64,000 nt of DNA from Uloborus plumipes. Lineage: Eukaryota; Arthropoda; Arachnida; Araneae; Uloboridae. A program made the position numbers and the translations under genes. The stretch is taken from positions 30,690 through 94,689 of the forward strand of contig JAXGGA010003962.1 in the NCBI GenBank assembly GCA_038373865.1, read 5' to 3'. Under the pieces are notes generated by a model. The model did no database searches. It was not told the origin of the DNA and saw only the letters and a list, made by a program, of their open reading frames with translations. This document shows, piece by piece, positions 12,541 to 24,626 of the stretch (positions are counted from its first letter, which is position 1; every line of letters begins with the position of its first letter).

Positions 12541-13823
12541 ATATGTCTCATTATTTAAGCTTCTTCAATTGTGCTTTGCACAGTTGTTACTGGTTAGTCT
12601 GATATTATTCAACTGAAAGTTTATCGCTGGCCCTGTGTTCTAACTTGATGCCTGACCATGGAAGAACTCATTTATGATGTTAAAAGAACAGTGTTGGCTG
12701 AAAAGAAACGAAATTCTTTGGGGACCCTTTTGTGATCATGATTCATGAACTTTATTGAATCTGCTGCGGAATTGAAAAAAAAAAAGGCCTGAGTCAGACC
12801 ACTGATAAAACAGAACTGCAAATATTCAAATTAATTCTTAACTTTATATTCTAAGAATATCTCAAGAATAAGAATCTGCAAAGCGTTCAGCAGAAAATTT
12901 GGAGGTTTCCAGACGGCAGATTTAGTCCACAGAAGATAAATTTAAGAAAAGCTCCAAATAACTTAATTTTTTTATTTATTCTTTTTCTTTGAGAAAATTT
13001 GAGATTTTTTTCTGGTGCGGGTTAACCTAGAAAAGTGTACGTCATTAAAAAATATGTGCCAGCATGTGTCACAGATTGCAAATGTAATGAAATCTTGTAA
13101 GATTACTGTTCATAAAATTTATCGCATTAGCCCACGGTGTTGCTCTTTAGTTCCACATTGACTTATTTTTCCTTGTTTATTTATCTTACTACACTGCAAT
13201 CCAACAGAGACAACCTTATTCTTCAAAGGAAAAAAAAAAAAGAAATCGCATCCTTTCTAGAAAAACTGATAAATAAAAGTTCTGCCGCTTCACAATGCAG
13301 CCGAATCCGCCGCTCGAAGGGCGTTCTTTCACCTTTCATCAACTGCAGGAAATCGTCTGCTCAAAACCAACACGTGTTGCCATTCGAACGGCATAAAAAT
13401 CGCATCGAGGAAACACGTCTCGCAACCTCCGTGCAGCAGCAACATTTTGTCTAGCGTAACACCCACGAATTGCGCACGCCCAGCTCATTTTGCCGTTGCC
13501 ACCCATGGGTTACAAAAAAGTCGCCGAATGCCTTGACTTTTCTATGAAACGCAAAAAAAAAGGAAACGATAAAAATGAAGAGAGAGAGAGAGCAGTGGAA
13601 CATCATTTCCGTTTGCAGATACAAAATGTTTCGCCATGAGAACACCAAGATTAATACGAAGCGTTTCAGTGGGAAACTGCTATTGTGTCGAGAGACGTTT
13701 CATAATTGTATGCAGCTTTGGTTGTTCAAACTCCAGAACGGACGCATTTCCAACAGGTGGGTAGACTGGAAAAGCCATGATGACTTTCGTAATCAAGTTT
13801 ACCACTCAGTGAAGAGATGTATA
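12541..13823. other. Intergenic stretch, nothing recognised
   Basis: No supported gene or repeat. Frames at 13137-13454 and 13575-13985 are open but lysine/serine-rich without a recognisable domain; the second runs into the MITE that starts at 13824. Confidence 0.5.
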
Positions 13824-13999
13824 CGGTCGAACCTCATTAAAATGAGCTCCGAAGGACTTAAAATCAGTTTGTCTTGCCCCCCCCCCCCCCTTCCAAAAAA
13901 AAAAAAAAACAGTACACTACAAACGGCTGGGAATGGGAAATGTAGTTCGTCTACGCAAAAATTCGTTTTAAGCTTGTTCAAATAAACGAGGTTCGACTC
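13824..13999. mobile_element. pogo/mariner-like MITE with TA duplication
   Basis: Termini CGGTCGAACCTC and GAGGTTCGACTC are inverted repeats (10 of 12 bases), and both flanks are TA, as for Tc1/mariner/pogo insertions. The 176-bp interior holds a poly-C run followed by poly-A. A single similar end (CAGTCGAACCTCC) is seen at 21249, without a partner. Confidence 0.7.
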
Positions 14000-14001
14000 T
14001 A

Positions 14002-16100
14002 ATACGTTTACTTAAATAAAGGAGTGTTTAGCCTAAAGGGTGATGGTGCATTCCCAAAAATGTTGCAGAATACCCTTTAAGAACAAAACTCTCCACTCCC
14101 AGTCAATGGATAAAGACCACATAAAACGCCCCCTACAAATTTTAATCACGCAGTCTGCGCCAAGATACCCCCCGAAATAGGGGAATGTGGGGCAAAGTGA
14201 AATAGTTTTGTTTATTTACCTGCTTCAAAAGGAACAAATGGGAATTGTTCCTTTTGAAGAAATTTGTTAGTTTATTTGTAATTTTTACTTTAAAATATTT
14301 TTGGCGGTCAGTTTCTGACCATCCGCGGCCCGTCAGTTGCCAACTGCTGGTTTGCAGACCAAGGAGCAGGTACAAACACAAAATCCAAAATGGAAATTCT
14401 TTCATAGAATAAAGAATGGTTCACAAATGTGAACTACTGCATGAAATGCGAATATTCAGCACAAGTTACCACACTCTCTCCATTAAAGTTCTATTTAGGC
14501 AACTGTTTACTACCGCTACCGAACACAGACGACAAACATGGCAGACGGGAGACCGCAATTCGAAGGCGCCGAAAAACCAAAATTTAAAAGCGAGCGACTC
14601 TGCTCGCTACAGCTGGAATCCGAGTCAACTCGAAATAAACCTCCTGTTTGCTCAGATAAGGGGAAATGATACTCAACACAGAGTTTCCAGCCAGCTCTGG
14701 ATTATCAGCCCTGACGCAGGTTTTTCCAGAGTCCAGACCAGACGAAAAGACTCTCTTTTTTTTTTCCTTTGTCATCGGAGGAGAGCTTTTGACCCCCGCG
14801 GCTTAATGAAATGCGTTATCAGGGGACTCCACTGATACCCACCAATCGCGGAGCAGCGATCAAAAAGGTCCCTTTGTGCCTTTTACCAGGGCACGTCACG
14901 TACGGGAACAGGAGTGACTACTCCAGGGTTTTATAGTCCTCCACTAGGCGGAATCGCCTATCCATTCCCTGGAACTAGGAAATGAACACCATCTAATACC
15001 CGAACTCCAAAAATGGAGGAAACCTGCTTGAGGATTTAAAAGGTCGCAAAAATTTAATTGGGGCTGAGAAGTTGGAGGAAAAAAAGCAAGGGACGGAAAG
15101 AAAATCAAGCTAACTAAACGTATGATGAAAACACTGGGTTTCACTAATTATGGACGCGATCTCGATGATTAAATATCGATTTTAGAAATTAAAACATCGA
15201 TTACACATACAATTATAGAAAGTAATAGGATATCGTGTTAAAAAAATTTCGAAAAAGTAAAATACTCCTAACTTTTTGAAAGAATTTTTCTTATCAAAGG
15301 AGTGACTTTCGCGAAAAAGAATTATCGGATTAAATTTTAAAATAAATCATGGTACAAAAAATGCACGTGTGCCAGTGGAAATATTATATTACTGTTTCTT
15401 GTTATATTGTAAACGTTCGATCATCGCATAAATGAAGAAGAAAATTACAAAACAAATAAAAATTCATTTAAAAAAAAATCAACAATGTATGACGAGTGCG
15501 GTGTTCAGATTTTAAACGAAATTATGGTGATTTGTAAAAAAAAACAAAAGTTGTATTATTTATTAATTAATTGAATTTTTTTACGATCCTTTACAGATTT
15601 AAATGTATTGTTGGTAAAATCATAGAATAAAACAAACAAACATATTAAAAATTTCGAAAGCAATCTCACAGAATTAAACCACACAAAAATTAATAATAAG
15701 AAAGAAAAATTATAAGTGAAATTAATACAATTTTTCCATGCTGAAACTGAGGACAGAAAATAAAATAAAAAAGGGAAAAAAAAGACCTATATAAAGCAAA
15801 ATAATAATAATAAAGGACTAAAGAAAGAGTTAAAATATTTATAATGGAACATAAATAATTTACATTTATTTGCATAGATGCAAAAGTATTAATTATAAAA
15901 ATTGGAAGCTTAAAACTACATTCAAATATCCCCTTTCCCCAGTTAAAAATAAAACTAAATATCCCTAAACAAACCAATGCCTTCCCGACAATTGTCAACA
16001 GATGGTTTGATTGTCAACAATAAGATGAAATATCACCAAACATTCCAGCGCAAAGGATAACAATTTTATTGAAGAGCAAAAAATAAAAAATAACTAGCTG
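14002..16100. other. Intergenic stretch, nothing recognised
   Basis: Includes a GC-richer part (14140-14960) with overlapping frames on both strands (14142-14405 minus, 14416-14835 plus) lacking recognisable domains, then AT-rich unique-looking DNA. No RNA genes or terminal repeats were identified. Confidence 0.5.
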
Positions 16101-16116
16101 TCGTGGCCGTCACGAA

Positions 16117-17318
16117 ACTTTCTTCTATATCTATCTTATGAATTCCGGTTACAAAATAAAATACGTACTCGCCCGAGTAATTGGAGACAGCTCCAATTTC
16201 CCAATTATCGTAATAACCCTGCAAATGCAGAATCAATGAGCGAAATTGGAAATCATTGCAAAAGCCTTGTTTAGATTAATTGCAAACATTTTATTTGTTA
16301 GTAAAAAGAAATTGGCAACAGTTAAAAATTTCAAATCATTGAAAGTTTTCAGCTGTTTTGATAATTAAATAGCGTGAAAGCGATTTTTTAATGAATTAAT
16401 TTTTCGCATTGTTGACTAAGCGCAAAAATCACCCCACCCTCCCCCTGGGGCGATTGGCGCCAAAATTTAATCGATGCTTGCTTCCATATTGGGTTAGTGT
16501 TATTCCAAATTTCATTCAAATCGCAGCAATATTTCCCGAGATACAGTAGGTGCAATGACAAAATAAGCACTTTTGATTGCTCCACCCCCCTTTGAGATAT
16601 TGACACACAAATTGAATCAGCACCTGTACTCAATAGGGTCTACCTATGGACCAATTTTCGTTTGATTCCGCCGGTTACTTCCTGAGATATAGCAGTCACC
16701 CCCGCGCAGAACACGTGCGATTGCTCCACCCCCCTTCGAGATATTGACAAACAAATTGAATCAGCACCTGTACTCAGTAGGGTCTACCTATGGACCAATT
16801 TTCGTTTGATTCCGCCGGTTACTTCCTGAGATATAGCAATCACCCCCGCGCAGAACACGTGCGATTGCTCCACCCCCCTTCGAGATATTGACAAACAAAT
16901 TGAATCAGCACCTGTACTCAGTAGGGTCTACCTATGGACCAATTTTCGTTTGATTCCGCCGGTTACTTCCTGAGATATAGCAATCACCCCCGCGCAGAAC
17001 ACGTGCGATTGCTCCACCCCCCTTGGAGGAATTCGCTAAAAAAGTCAGGTGCACCAGTTCACATGGTGGTACATATGTGCAAAAATTTTTGTTCGATTTC
17101 ATGCAGTAGTTTTTGCTCTAGCGCGGCCACAAAAACTGGTCACACACATACAGACTCACACACAGACACACACAGACACACACAGACAGACATTTTCCAA
17201 AAATGGTCAAAATGGACTCAGCGCACCTCAAAACGTGCAAATCCGTCAAAATTCGACATTCGAAAATTTTCACGAAACCAATACTTTCTTCTATATATTA
17301 GATATAGAAGAAAGTAAA
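16117..17318 (+). mobile_element. Repeat unit with terminal hairpin and tandem core
   Basis: ACTTTCTTCTATATCTA near the left end (about 16117) is complementary to TAGATATAGAAGAAAGT at the right end. The right end is itself a perfect 15-bp hairpin (17282-17296 with 17302-17316, 5-base loop). The combination of subterminal inverted repeats, a 3' hairpin and a tandem core recalls non-autonomous Helitron/Helentron (HINE) elements, but exact ends and target site are not established. Confidence 0.45.
16575..17033 (+). repeat. 144-bp tandem repeat, 3.2 copies
   Basis: Units begin with GATTGCTCCACC at 16575, 16719, 16863 and 17007, an exact 144-bp spacing with only a few substitutions between units. 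A diverged earlier unit may lie at 16430-16574. The frames across it (16934-17317 and neighbours) are by-products of the repeat. An adjacent microsatellite of CACACAGACA type follows at about 17143-17192. Confidence 0.9.
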
Positions 17319-17319
17319 A

Positions 17320-20300
17320 AAAGTATTTTGATACTTATTACAATAAGCGCTTCAATACAGTAGATTCCATCATTCATCCCCCCCCCCCCCCCGCAAAGGT
17401 GAACGTTTGACTTTTTATCTGCCTTTGTTTCAGGAAGCCTTTAGATCTGAGACGAGATTAAGGGAAAGCACAAGACTTGTGAATTTTAAAAAAAAAAGAA
17501 GAAAAAAAAGGCAAAATCGTTGTGCTGTTTTAATGTTCACCATGTGGCACCCTTTCACGCTCTGGCTCTGCCCCCACTCCTACCCTCAGCGGCCCTGCTA
17601 GCCACGGAATGATTTATACAACTGGGTGCCCTGGGACGACGACAAATATAGTGCCCCCACTCCCACAAAAAAATTAAACCCCCCTTTTTATTTAAATACT
17701 CAGTGCGTTTATATGAAGGCTAAATTGAGAATTTAATTCCATACAATAAGGATTTCTTTTTTTCCTTTTCTTATCAGCTATCAAACAAACCCTTTAAAAC
17801 CCTTTAGTTGGAAGCCCGTACGCGGGTCCTGCTCATAAATTAATTGATTAATTTAGAAAAAATTCAAATGACAGTAATTTGGCACCCCTGTCGTTGGGGC
17901 CCCGTACACAGGCCTGTATGCACTGCCGTACCCAGTCCTTTCTGCTGGCCACTTAACTTTTCGGCTTATTTCTGCATCATACTTCTTATTTTAGAGACGC
18001 TTTATTTTCTGCGAAATTGAGGACTACGCACACGAAACCAATGCTTGATGCCCATAATAATATCAAAATCAATCACTTTAACAATGGTTTCATATCGTTC
18101 CTCCTTACCGCCCAATACATTAGTCACATTCAGTGACACAAATATTTTCCTTCCGCCCCTCTCCTGCCACTCACTCTACCCCTATTGCTGAACCCCTGAC
18201 TCATGCGGGAAGATTAGCATTAACCAACAATCGATATGCAGGCCCTGAGTTAGATGAAATTATAGGCCTATAAGCCAGACACATCAGTACGGGGGGGGGG
18301 AGGTCCCAAGTGAAATGGTTGGAAGTACTGCAGGACACAAGGAGAATGGAAATTATACAAACATATACCGAATAGCAATAAATGACAGGGACGATATTAT
18401 TAAACTCATAGTGCTTTTGGTATGCAATATCATACTGAAGAAATTGGAACCAAGTTCTGGTGTAATTGTCCAACCATATGCAGGGGTACATACAACAAGG
18501 GCGTTCCCGCCTCTGCACTTTTGGCTTTAACATTATAACTAAACTTAATGTGATAGCTTATATACACGTTGTTAGGAGTTTTACCCTCCCTCCCAGAAGA
18601 TAATTGTTAGATTCGATAGTACATTAATAGTTTAATAGTTCAGGTTCCCACAGCTATGTACCTAGTACCCTTGCTATTATACCCACAATACTAAGTATCT
18701 TTCCACCAAAAAAAAAACGCATACAATATTACTCATTAATAATCAAAATATGGTTTTTCGTTTCATCTTTTGGGAACCAAAATATAGCAATAAATGAAAA
18801 ATGGAGCATTCATTACGAAACATAAATAAAATAAACAAGGTATTATAAACAACATTTGGTATTAAATGAAAAGGTTGAACTCGTTCTTGTTAAGACAGCA
18901 GATAACCAAAAAATCATATAAAAGTTCCAAATTGTTAATTAAATCTGAGATGCGGTTTCCGAATTTTAAAACCTGAATTTTTTTTTTCCCCAACCAACGC
19001 CTTCGAATGCTGAAAAAACAACTTTTCAATGAAGACAGATGGAAAAGACAAGGCAAGAAAATATTTTAGGAATTTTTACATCACAAGCTGAGTGGATCTA
19101 TCCCTCCCCCATCTTGCATGTTCTATATGTAAATAAGTATGCATATATTTATTAATTATATATATATATATATCGGGTCTATACAGTTCTCTTTTTTCCT
19201 AAATGCGTTCAACTGCTGCTCCTTGCACGGCTCAGCACGAAACCTGACAGAATGTTCTTTTTTTTTTCAGCATTTTGCCTTCATCATTTTTTTTTTTTTT
19301 TCGGCGGATATTTCCCAATGGCGAGTCCAAAACATGGTCGAAACTGCAGTCTCTGGATGCTGTAACGAGCTGTCCGATATTTGCACGAAATTAATGTTTT
19401 TGCATAATATGGAAGAACAGCAACGATTTCCCATGCGATCGACCCCAACGAATAGAAAACATGAAATGAACACTCATGAAAATGGAAGCAAGAAAAGCTC
19501 AGAGAAGACTTGAAATAAACTAATGTAGCACATCTGGTGCAAAATGATAAGTGATTCTAGACACTTACGGCTGGAGACGCTGTCTGCAAAATTAATCCAA
19601 GCATAGGAAACAGTGGCTCGAAATCTTTTGTGTTGATGGATGGACCGCAACTATGCGAGTTGCGACACGAGAGAGCATTCTATATCTCATGCTCTAAATG
19701 GTAGAATAGTATTTAATCAATCGAACCAGTTACTGCATACGGCATTATGGGATGGAATGCAATGCATGACGGTTTTGCTTGCCAGAAGAGTACGAGTTTT
19801 GTGGCAAATGTTGAGTTTGAGCGAAATTCGTTTGAACTGTTCGATGGGGGGATAAAAGCAGGGAAGTATTAATTAAACAGCATACGACATAAGTGACAGC
19901 AGTAACATTAAACTAAAAGCAAATTCAATAGAAATTACTGATGATCAGAACATTAAATCAAAATTAAAGATAGAAATGGCACAAGCAAAAGTAGACCTCA
20001 AAATTACTCTTTCGCCACCTGGAGACTAAAGGTCTTACTTTGAAAGGAAGGAAATAAAATACAATATTCAACCGGCCAGTCTATCTATCGGCCAGATAAT
20101 TTTTACTTCGATAAATTCCGAAAACATTTCTCTTCTTGGGGGACAGGGGCAGGAAGTTATAACCATCGTGATTTTATTCAATGAACCCCTTCAAAGATCA
20201 CAAAATTCCGGTATGATCTTTTTCTGACTCAAAGCATTTCCGAAAAAGATGCAACCAGGCCCTGGATCAGAGCATGAGTCTTCGCGATTGAAAACTATAA

Positions 20301-21284
20301 ATAAAAAGCATTTGGATCTACCTATAACAACACTTTAAAACTTTTGCTAAAAAAGTAATTAAAATATTTAAATTATTTTTCTGATTGCGATTTTTGAGCC
20401 CCTTCACATTTTAGGATCACGACCCGGGCGATAGTCGGACACTGCTCCTTGCATCGACCTTGGATCCTGCAAGACATTCCTAATATCTATTTAAAATGCT
20501 CAGAGCTTATGCACATTAGTTTCTTTGAGTCTAACCCCGCAGAATTACAAAGGTAATTGTACTCAGTTTACAATCTCTCAACCAATAGACAAAAAGTACC
20601 ATTTTGCACCGCAGAACTTGAAACAGCTTTACTATTATTAGAACTACCTTACAACATTGACCAACCTATCCTCGAGCTATTGACAAGCATTATACGAAGC
20701 ATTCCGTCGGGCAGCTGAAAGCTTTTTTTTATAGTGGCCCCTTAAGGCACTAAGACAATGAAAGAATCGAATTTAAAAGAAAAAAAGAATACACTAACGT
20801 AAAGTAGTTCCTTTTTCTCCCCTTTCCATTCTGCTTAGAATTACTACAATGATGAAGAAGAGCGATTTTTTTTTTCCTTTCCTTGTGCATCTTTTAACTT
20901 TCCTTAATTACGCTCACTTCAAAATGAGGCTCGTTTAGTAAGATTACCAATAATTCGAAGAACTCAAGGTTTCTCTCGTTAAATTTCAATGCGGACAATA
21001 TTGAACAATGGGGTTCTTTCAATATTCATGAAAAGTAGATTCCTCAACTATTGATGGACACCTCACGCTGACAAGGAACTTCTATTTCAAACGCTTGGAA
21101 ATGCTGCCGATTTAGTCGTATCACAGAAGTACTACTAAATTAATAAATATGTCTTTAATCGGAGATATCAACTTTTTTGGCTACAAATTAAAATAATTTT
21201 CTCTATATTGCTCACCACTTGCACAAGTCAGACATATTACACATATTCAGTCGAACCTCCTAAATTCGAACGCTGTAAAAACGA
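17320..21284. other. Intergenic stretch, nothing firmly recognised
   Basis: Poly-C/G runs at about 17379 and 18291, an (AT)n tract at about 19157-19173, and no identified gene. The frame at 19139-19513 ends in a hydrophilic, non-repetitive stretch (EEQQRFPMRSTPTNRKHEMN) preceded by two pyrimidine-rich AG sites, so a terminal exon around 19300-19513 is conceivable but unsupported. A lone pogo-like terminus lies at 21249. Confidence 0.45.
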
Positions 21285-21561
21285 ATTAAGGCAACGCCTC
21301 CTAAATACTAAATGCCTAGAACATTTGCTTCGCTACCGTCGAGATGGGTTCCACTTTAATCGCCACCTTGCGGCAATCCGATAAAGCCGTTGTTATTTTT
21401 TGATTGGATAATTTTTTTAATTAAATTCAGAAATGAGTCAATCGTTAATTTTTCAAAGAACTCCGGTAGATGGCAGTGTATCGTGAACCAAGGGCATTTT
21501 GCAGCTATTGGCTTTGGATCCAAACAATATTCAAATTAAATTTTTTGATTGGTTGATTTAT

Positions 21562-23195
21562 AGCCTACTTTCCCGTTAAAAATAAAAGAAAGACGAAAAA
21601 AGCATTAAAATTGGCTTAATGCATTTAAAAAATATCGCCAAGTCCAAAAAATATCGCCAAGTTAAAAAAATAAAAAGGTAAAATGAATATCGAAAAATTA
21701 AAAATTTGAAAGTAGGGTATTGAGATGGGGAATTTGTCTGTCGGTCGGTCTGTCTGTCCCCCCCCTAATAACTTTTGAATGAATATTCCGATTTGGACAA
21801 ACTTTTTTTTGTTGGAAAGATCTCGACGAGTACAGCTCATTCCCATATCTGATTTTTTAATTTGAACAATTTTTGGTTCAATTTTGAGCCGTTCAAACAA
21901 CCTGTCCCGCGATGCTAACTTTTTAGTTAACAGTCCGATTTGAACAAACTTTTTTTTGTTCGAAAGATCTTTTCAAGGATACTTCATTCCTGTATCTACA
22001 TTTTCGATTTGAACAATTTTTCGTTCAACATTGAACCGTTCAAGCAACCTTTCCCCCCTAATAACTTTTGAATGAACATTCCGATTTGAACAAACTTTTT
22101 TTTGTTGGATAGATCTCGGCGATTACAACTCATTCCCATATTTGATTTTTCGATTTGAACAATTTTGGTTCAACATTGAACCGTTCAAATAACCTTTCCC
22201 CCCTAATAACTTTTGAATGAACATTCCGATTTGAACAAACTTTTTTTTGTTGGAAAGATTTCGGAGAGTACAACTCATTCCCATATTTGATTTTTCGATT
22301 TGAACAATTTTTGGTTCAACTTTGAACCGTTCAAACAACCTGTCCCGCGATGCTAACTTTTGAGTGAACAGTCCGATTTCAACAAACTTTTTTTTTTGTT
22401 CGAAAGATCTTATCAAGGATACTTCATTCCCGTATTTACATTTCCGATTTGAACAATTTTTCGTTCAACATTGAACCGCTCAAGCAAGCTGTCACCCCTA
22501 ATAATTTTTGAGTGAACAGTCCGATTTAAATAAACTTATTCTTCATTTCAGTATTTAAATTTTCAATTTGAACATTTTTTCGTTCAACATTGAACCGTTC
22601 AAGCAACCTTTCCCCACCTAATAACTTCTGAGTGAACCATCCGAATGGAATAAACTTTTTTTTTGTTTGAAAGATCTCGGAGAGGTTCATTCCCTTATTT
22701 CGCTTTTTGGTTTGAACCATTTTTCGTTCAATATTGAACCGTTCAAAAAAAAAATTTAACATTAGCGCCTACGGGGAATTTAAGTTGAATGTTGATCCTG
22801 GAACTTAAAGTCGGATTTCCTTCAAACTAACTTTGTAAAAAAATGGTTTTGATAAATAATGTTTGTAAAGTACTTTTCTGAATAATCTTCTGTGAGGACT
22901 CTGATTCCGACTCCGACTCCACGAACATGGCGGAAATGCAGGCTCAGAAAGAAATGACTGACTGTGCAGACGATTTTTTGTTTATTTATTCATTTGTGTT
23001 ATTTTATTTATTACTAATATTTTTTTTTGGCAGACGATTTTTTTTGTAACAAAAGTGTTTTATTCACGAGGGCATTTTATTCTTTATTTATATTTAACAA
23101 CTGGCAACGGTTTAAAAGTGAAAATCGAGACATTTTATCGACGGACGAGTTTTTTTTTCCTTTCTTTGATAAAATGTGTTTTGATGTACTTTGTA

Positions 23196-23226
<31 letters not shown>

Positions 23227-23504
23227 AACGATTGAGGAATTTTTCTACGGAAGAACTGTAACATTTACATTCTTTAAAAGGTGCGACAAAACTTCATTTA
23301 TTCATTTATTTACTTTTTATGTCTCTATTTCATCTGATGAGAGGGGTATATTTTGCTTTTAGAAATCAGCTTTAAGTGCTAAAAAGGTATGTTTGACATA
23401 ATGTTTAGTCTCAGATGATCAAGAGAATAATGATCAGGTGCTAGAATGCCGATGTCGATGTACGGGAAAGTAGGCTCGTTTAGTTCTTGACAGAACTTCT
23501 TGTT
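21562..23504 (+). mobile_element. Helentron/HINE-like element, copy A
   Basis: AGCCTACTTTCCCGT at the left end is repeated in inverse (ACGGGAAAGTAGGCT, 23462-23476) near the right end, followed about 6 bases later by a short hairpin AGTTCT-TGAC-AGAACT and the shared end TTCTTGTT. Between lie a GGTC/TGTC microsatellite (21738-21760) and a 145-bp tandem array. Copy B at 49809-55719 shares ends and order. Subterminal inverted repeats, tandem core and 3' hairpin match the described HINE layout; this class is my inference. No Rep/helicase domain is seen. Confidence 0.6.
21760..22760 (+). repeat. About 145-bp tandem array, seven units
   Basis: Units start with AATAACTTTTGAATGAAC-like sequence near 21766, 21906, 22054, 22200, 22343, 22492 and 22610. 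Each carries CCGATTTGAACAAAC, a T run, GAAAGATCT and a TTGAAC...GTTCAA inverted repeat. Minus-strand frames at 21625-21900, 22123-22416 and 22526-22762 read through the array and are artefacts of it. Confidence 0.85.
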
Positions 23505-23655
23505 AAATTTACATTTAGAAATGAACCAATCGTTAATTTCTCTTTCTCGATGAACTCTGGTAGATGGCATTGCATCGTGAACCAAGAATGAAATTTTGCT
23601 CTGTGCTAAAAACCAGAAAGTTGCAGGCATTTAGTATTTAGGAGGCGTTGATTAA

Positions 23656-23889
23656 GGTCATTCCACAAAAACACCGCCATTTTGTACCACACGTGACGCG
23701 CAAATATTTCATTAAAAAGTAGTTATCTTAAAAAGGTAATGCTAGGTTTTTTTGCCAAAGAAATCCCACACTTGTTTGTGATTTCTTAACCAACAAAATT
23801 TCGTTCATTATCCTTTACGATCACTACTTTTTAATGGAATACATGAGCGTCACGTGCGGAGAAGATGGCGCATATTTCGCGGAATGGCC
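23656..23889. mobile_element. Foldback MITE with about 68-bp arms
   Basis: Left arm 23656-23723 (GGTCATTCC... to ...AAAAAGTAGT) and right arm 23823-23889 are diverged inverted repeats sharing CGCCAT, CACGTGACG and ATTAAAAAGTAGT blocks. The loop contains a second inverted repeat (AAGAAATC...GATTTCTT). A relative lacking the left arm is at 27500-27621. Superfamily not assigned; the minus/plus frames in it are not genes. Confidence 0.7.
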
Positions 23890-24140
23890 CATTACTGTCA
23901 AGACGAACTACTTTTGCGATCCCAGTCCTCTTGTATTTGCACAAAAGACTATTTATTGCTTTTCGATGACAAAGTACGGTTCATACGAATTCATGTTAAA
24001 ATTTCTTTTGAGTTCGATTGTACCTGCATTTTATTCCCAAAATTTTAAACTTGAGTTTTTAATTATGATACATTCGAGTATAAGGAACCATTTTGTATCA
24101 TAATATTTCTGATACATAATAATCATCATATGTATCATAT

Positions 24141-24618
24141 CAGAGGTGCCCACAGAGGGGGGGGGGGATTATGGCGCAAAATTTAGGGGGGGGGGGATTT
24201 TTTAAAACTAATTTATTTATTTACTTATTTATTTAAATTATTTTCTGATTTTTTTAATAAAAATTATTTATTAATTAATATTTTTAATTTAAATTAGTTC
24301 TTTAATTTCTTTATTGTTATTATTTATTTACTTATTTATTTTGTGTGTGAGCGGGCTTGGAATGTCTGGAAAAGGAAAAAAGTGATTCTTTTCTACGCAT
24401 GATTAGTACTTTTAGAAAATAATGACAAATAAAAAAAATAATAAATATTTAAAAGAATAAATAAATAATATTCAAAAAATAAATATTTTTTAAAAAAATT
24501 TAAAAAAATAAATAAATAAAAGAGAGAGGTAAAAATAAAGAGCACAAGAGGGTTGTGAAATATTTTTTTTGGGGGGGGGGATTTGCGCCACTGTGCTTGG
24601 GGGGGATGGGCACCCCTG
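24141..24618. mobile_element. hAT MITE, near-perfect 8-bp TSD
   Basis: Termini CAGAGGTGCCCA and TGGGCACCCCTG are inverted repeats, with flanks TATCATAT and TATCAAAT (7 of 8). G-rich blocks lie inside both ends, and GGCGCAA/TTGCGCC is shared with the inverted relative at 3090-3531. The interior consists of diverged TTTA/TAAA runs. Non-coding. Confidence 0.8.
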
Positions 24619-24626
24619 TATCAAAT

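Larger units (their letters stand above)
21292..23650. mobile_element. DNA transposon with 26-bp perfect TIRs, 7-bp TSD
   Basis: A 26-base sequence beginning CAACGCCTCCTAAATACTAA at 21292-21317 is repeated as its exact complement at 23625-23650. The flanking bases ATTAAGG (21285-21291 and 23651-23657) form a perfect 7-bp direct repeat. Inside, a roughly 85-bp block (TAGATGGCA...ATCGTGAACC) occurs as direct copies at about 21427-21505 and 23513-23600, on either side of the nested element at 21562-23504. Superfamily unresolved; no transposase is visible. Confidence 0.7.

Noticed and set aside
14416..14835. 139-codon plus frame
   Set aside because: Overlaps long frames on the opposite strand, with no domain or splice context.
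16934..17363. Plus-strand frames with HTQTHTDTHRQT runs
   Set aside because: They read across the 144-bp tandem repeat and a CA/GA microsatellite.
19139..19513. 124-codon plus frame
   Set aside because: First half is low-complexity from T runs; the second half is plausible but has no homologue I recognise, so it is only mentioned in the stretch note.
21625..22762. Three minus-strand frames with repeated KKKFVQIGMF-like phrases
   Set aside because: Periodic phrases come from the 145-bp tandem array of the HINE-like element, not from a repeat protein.
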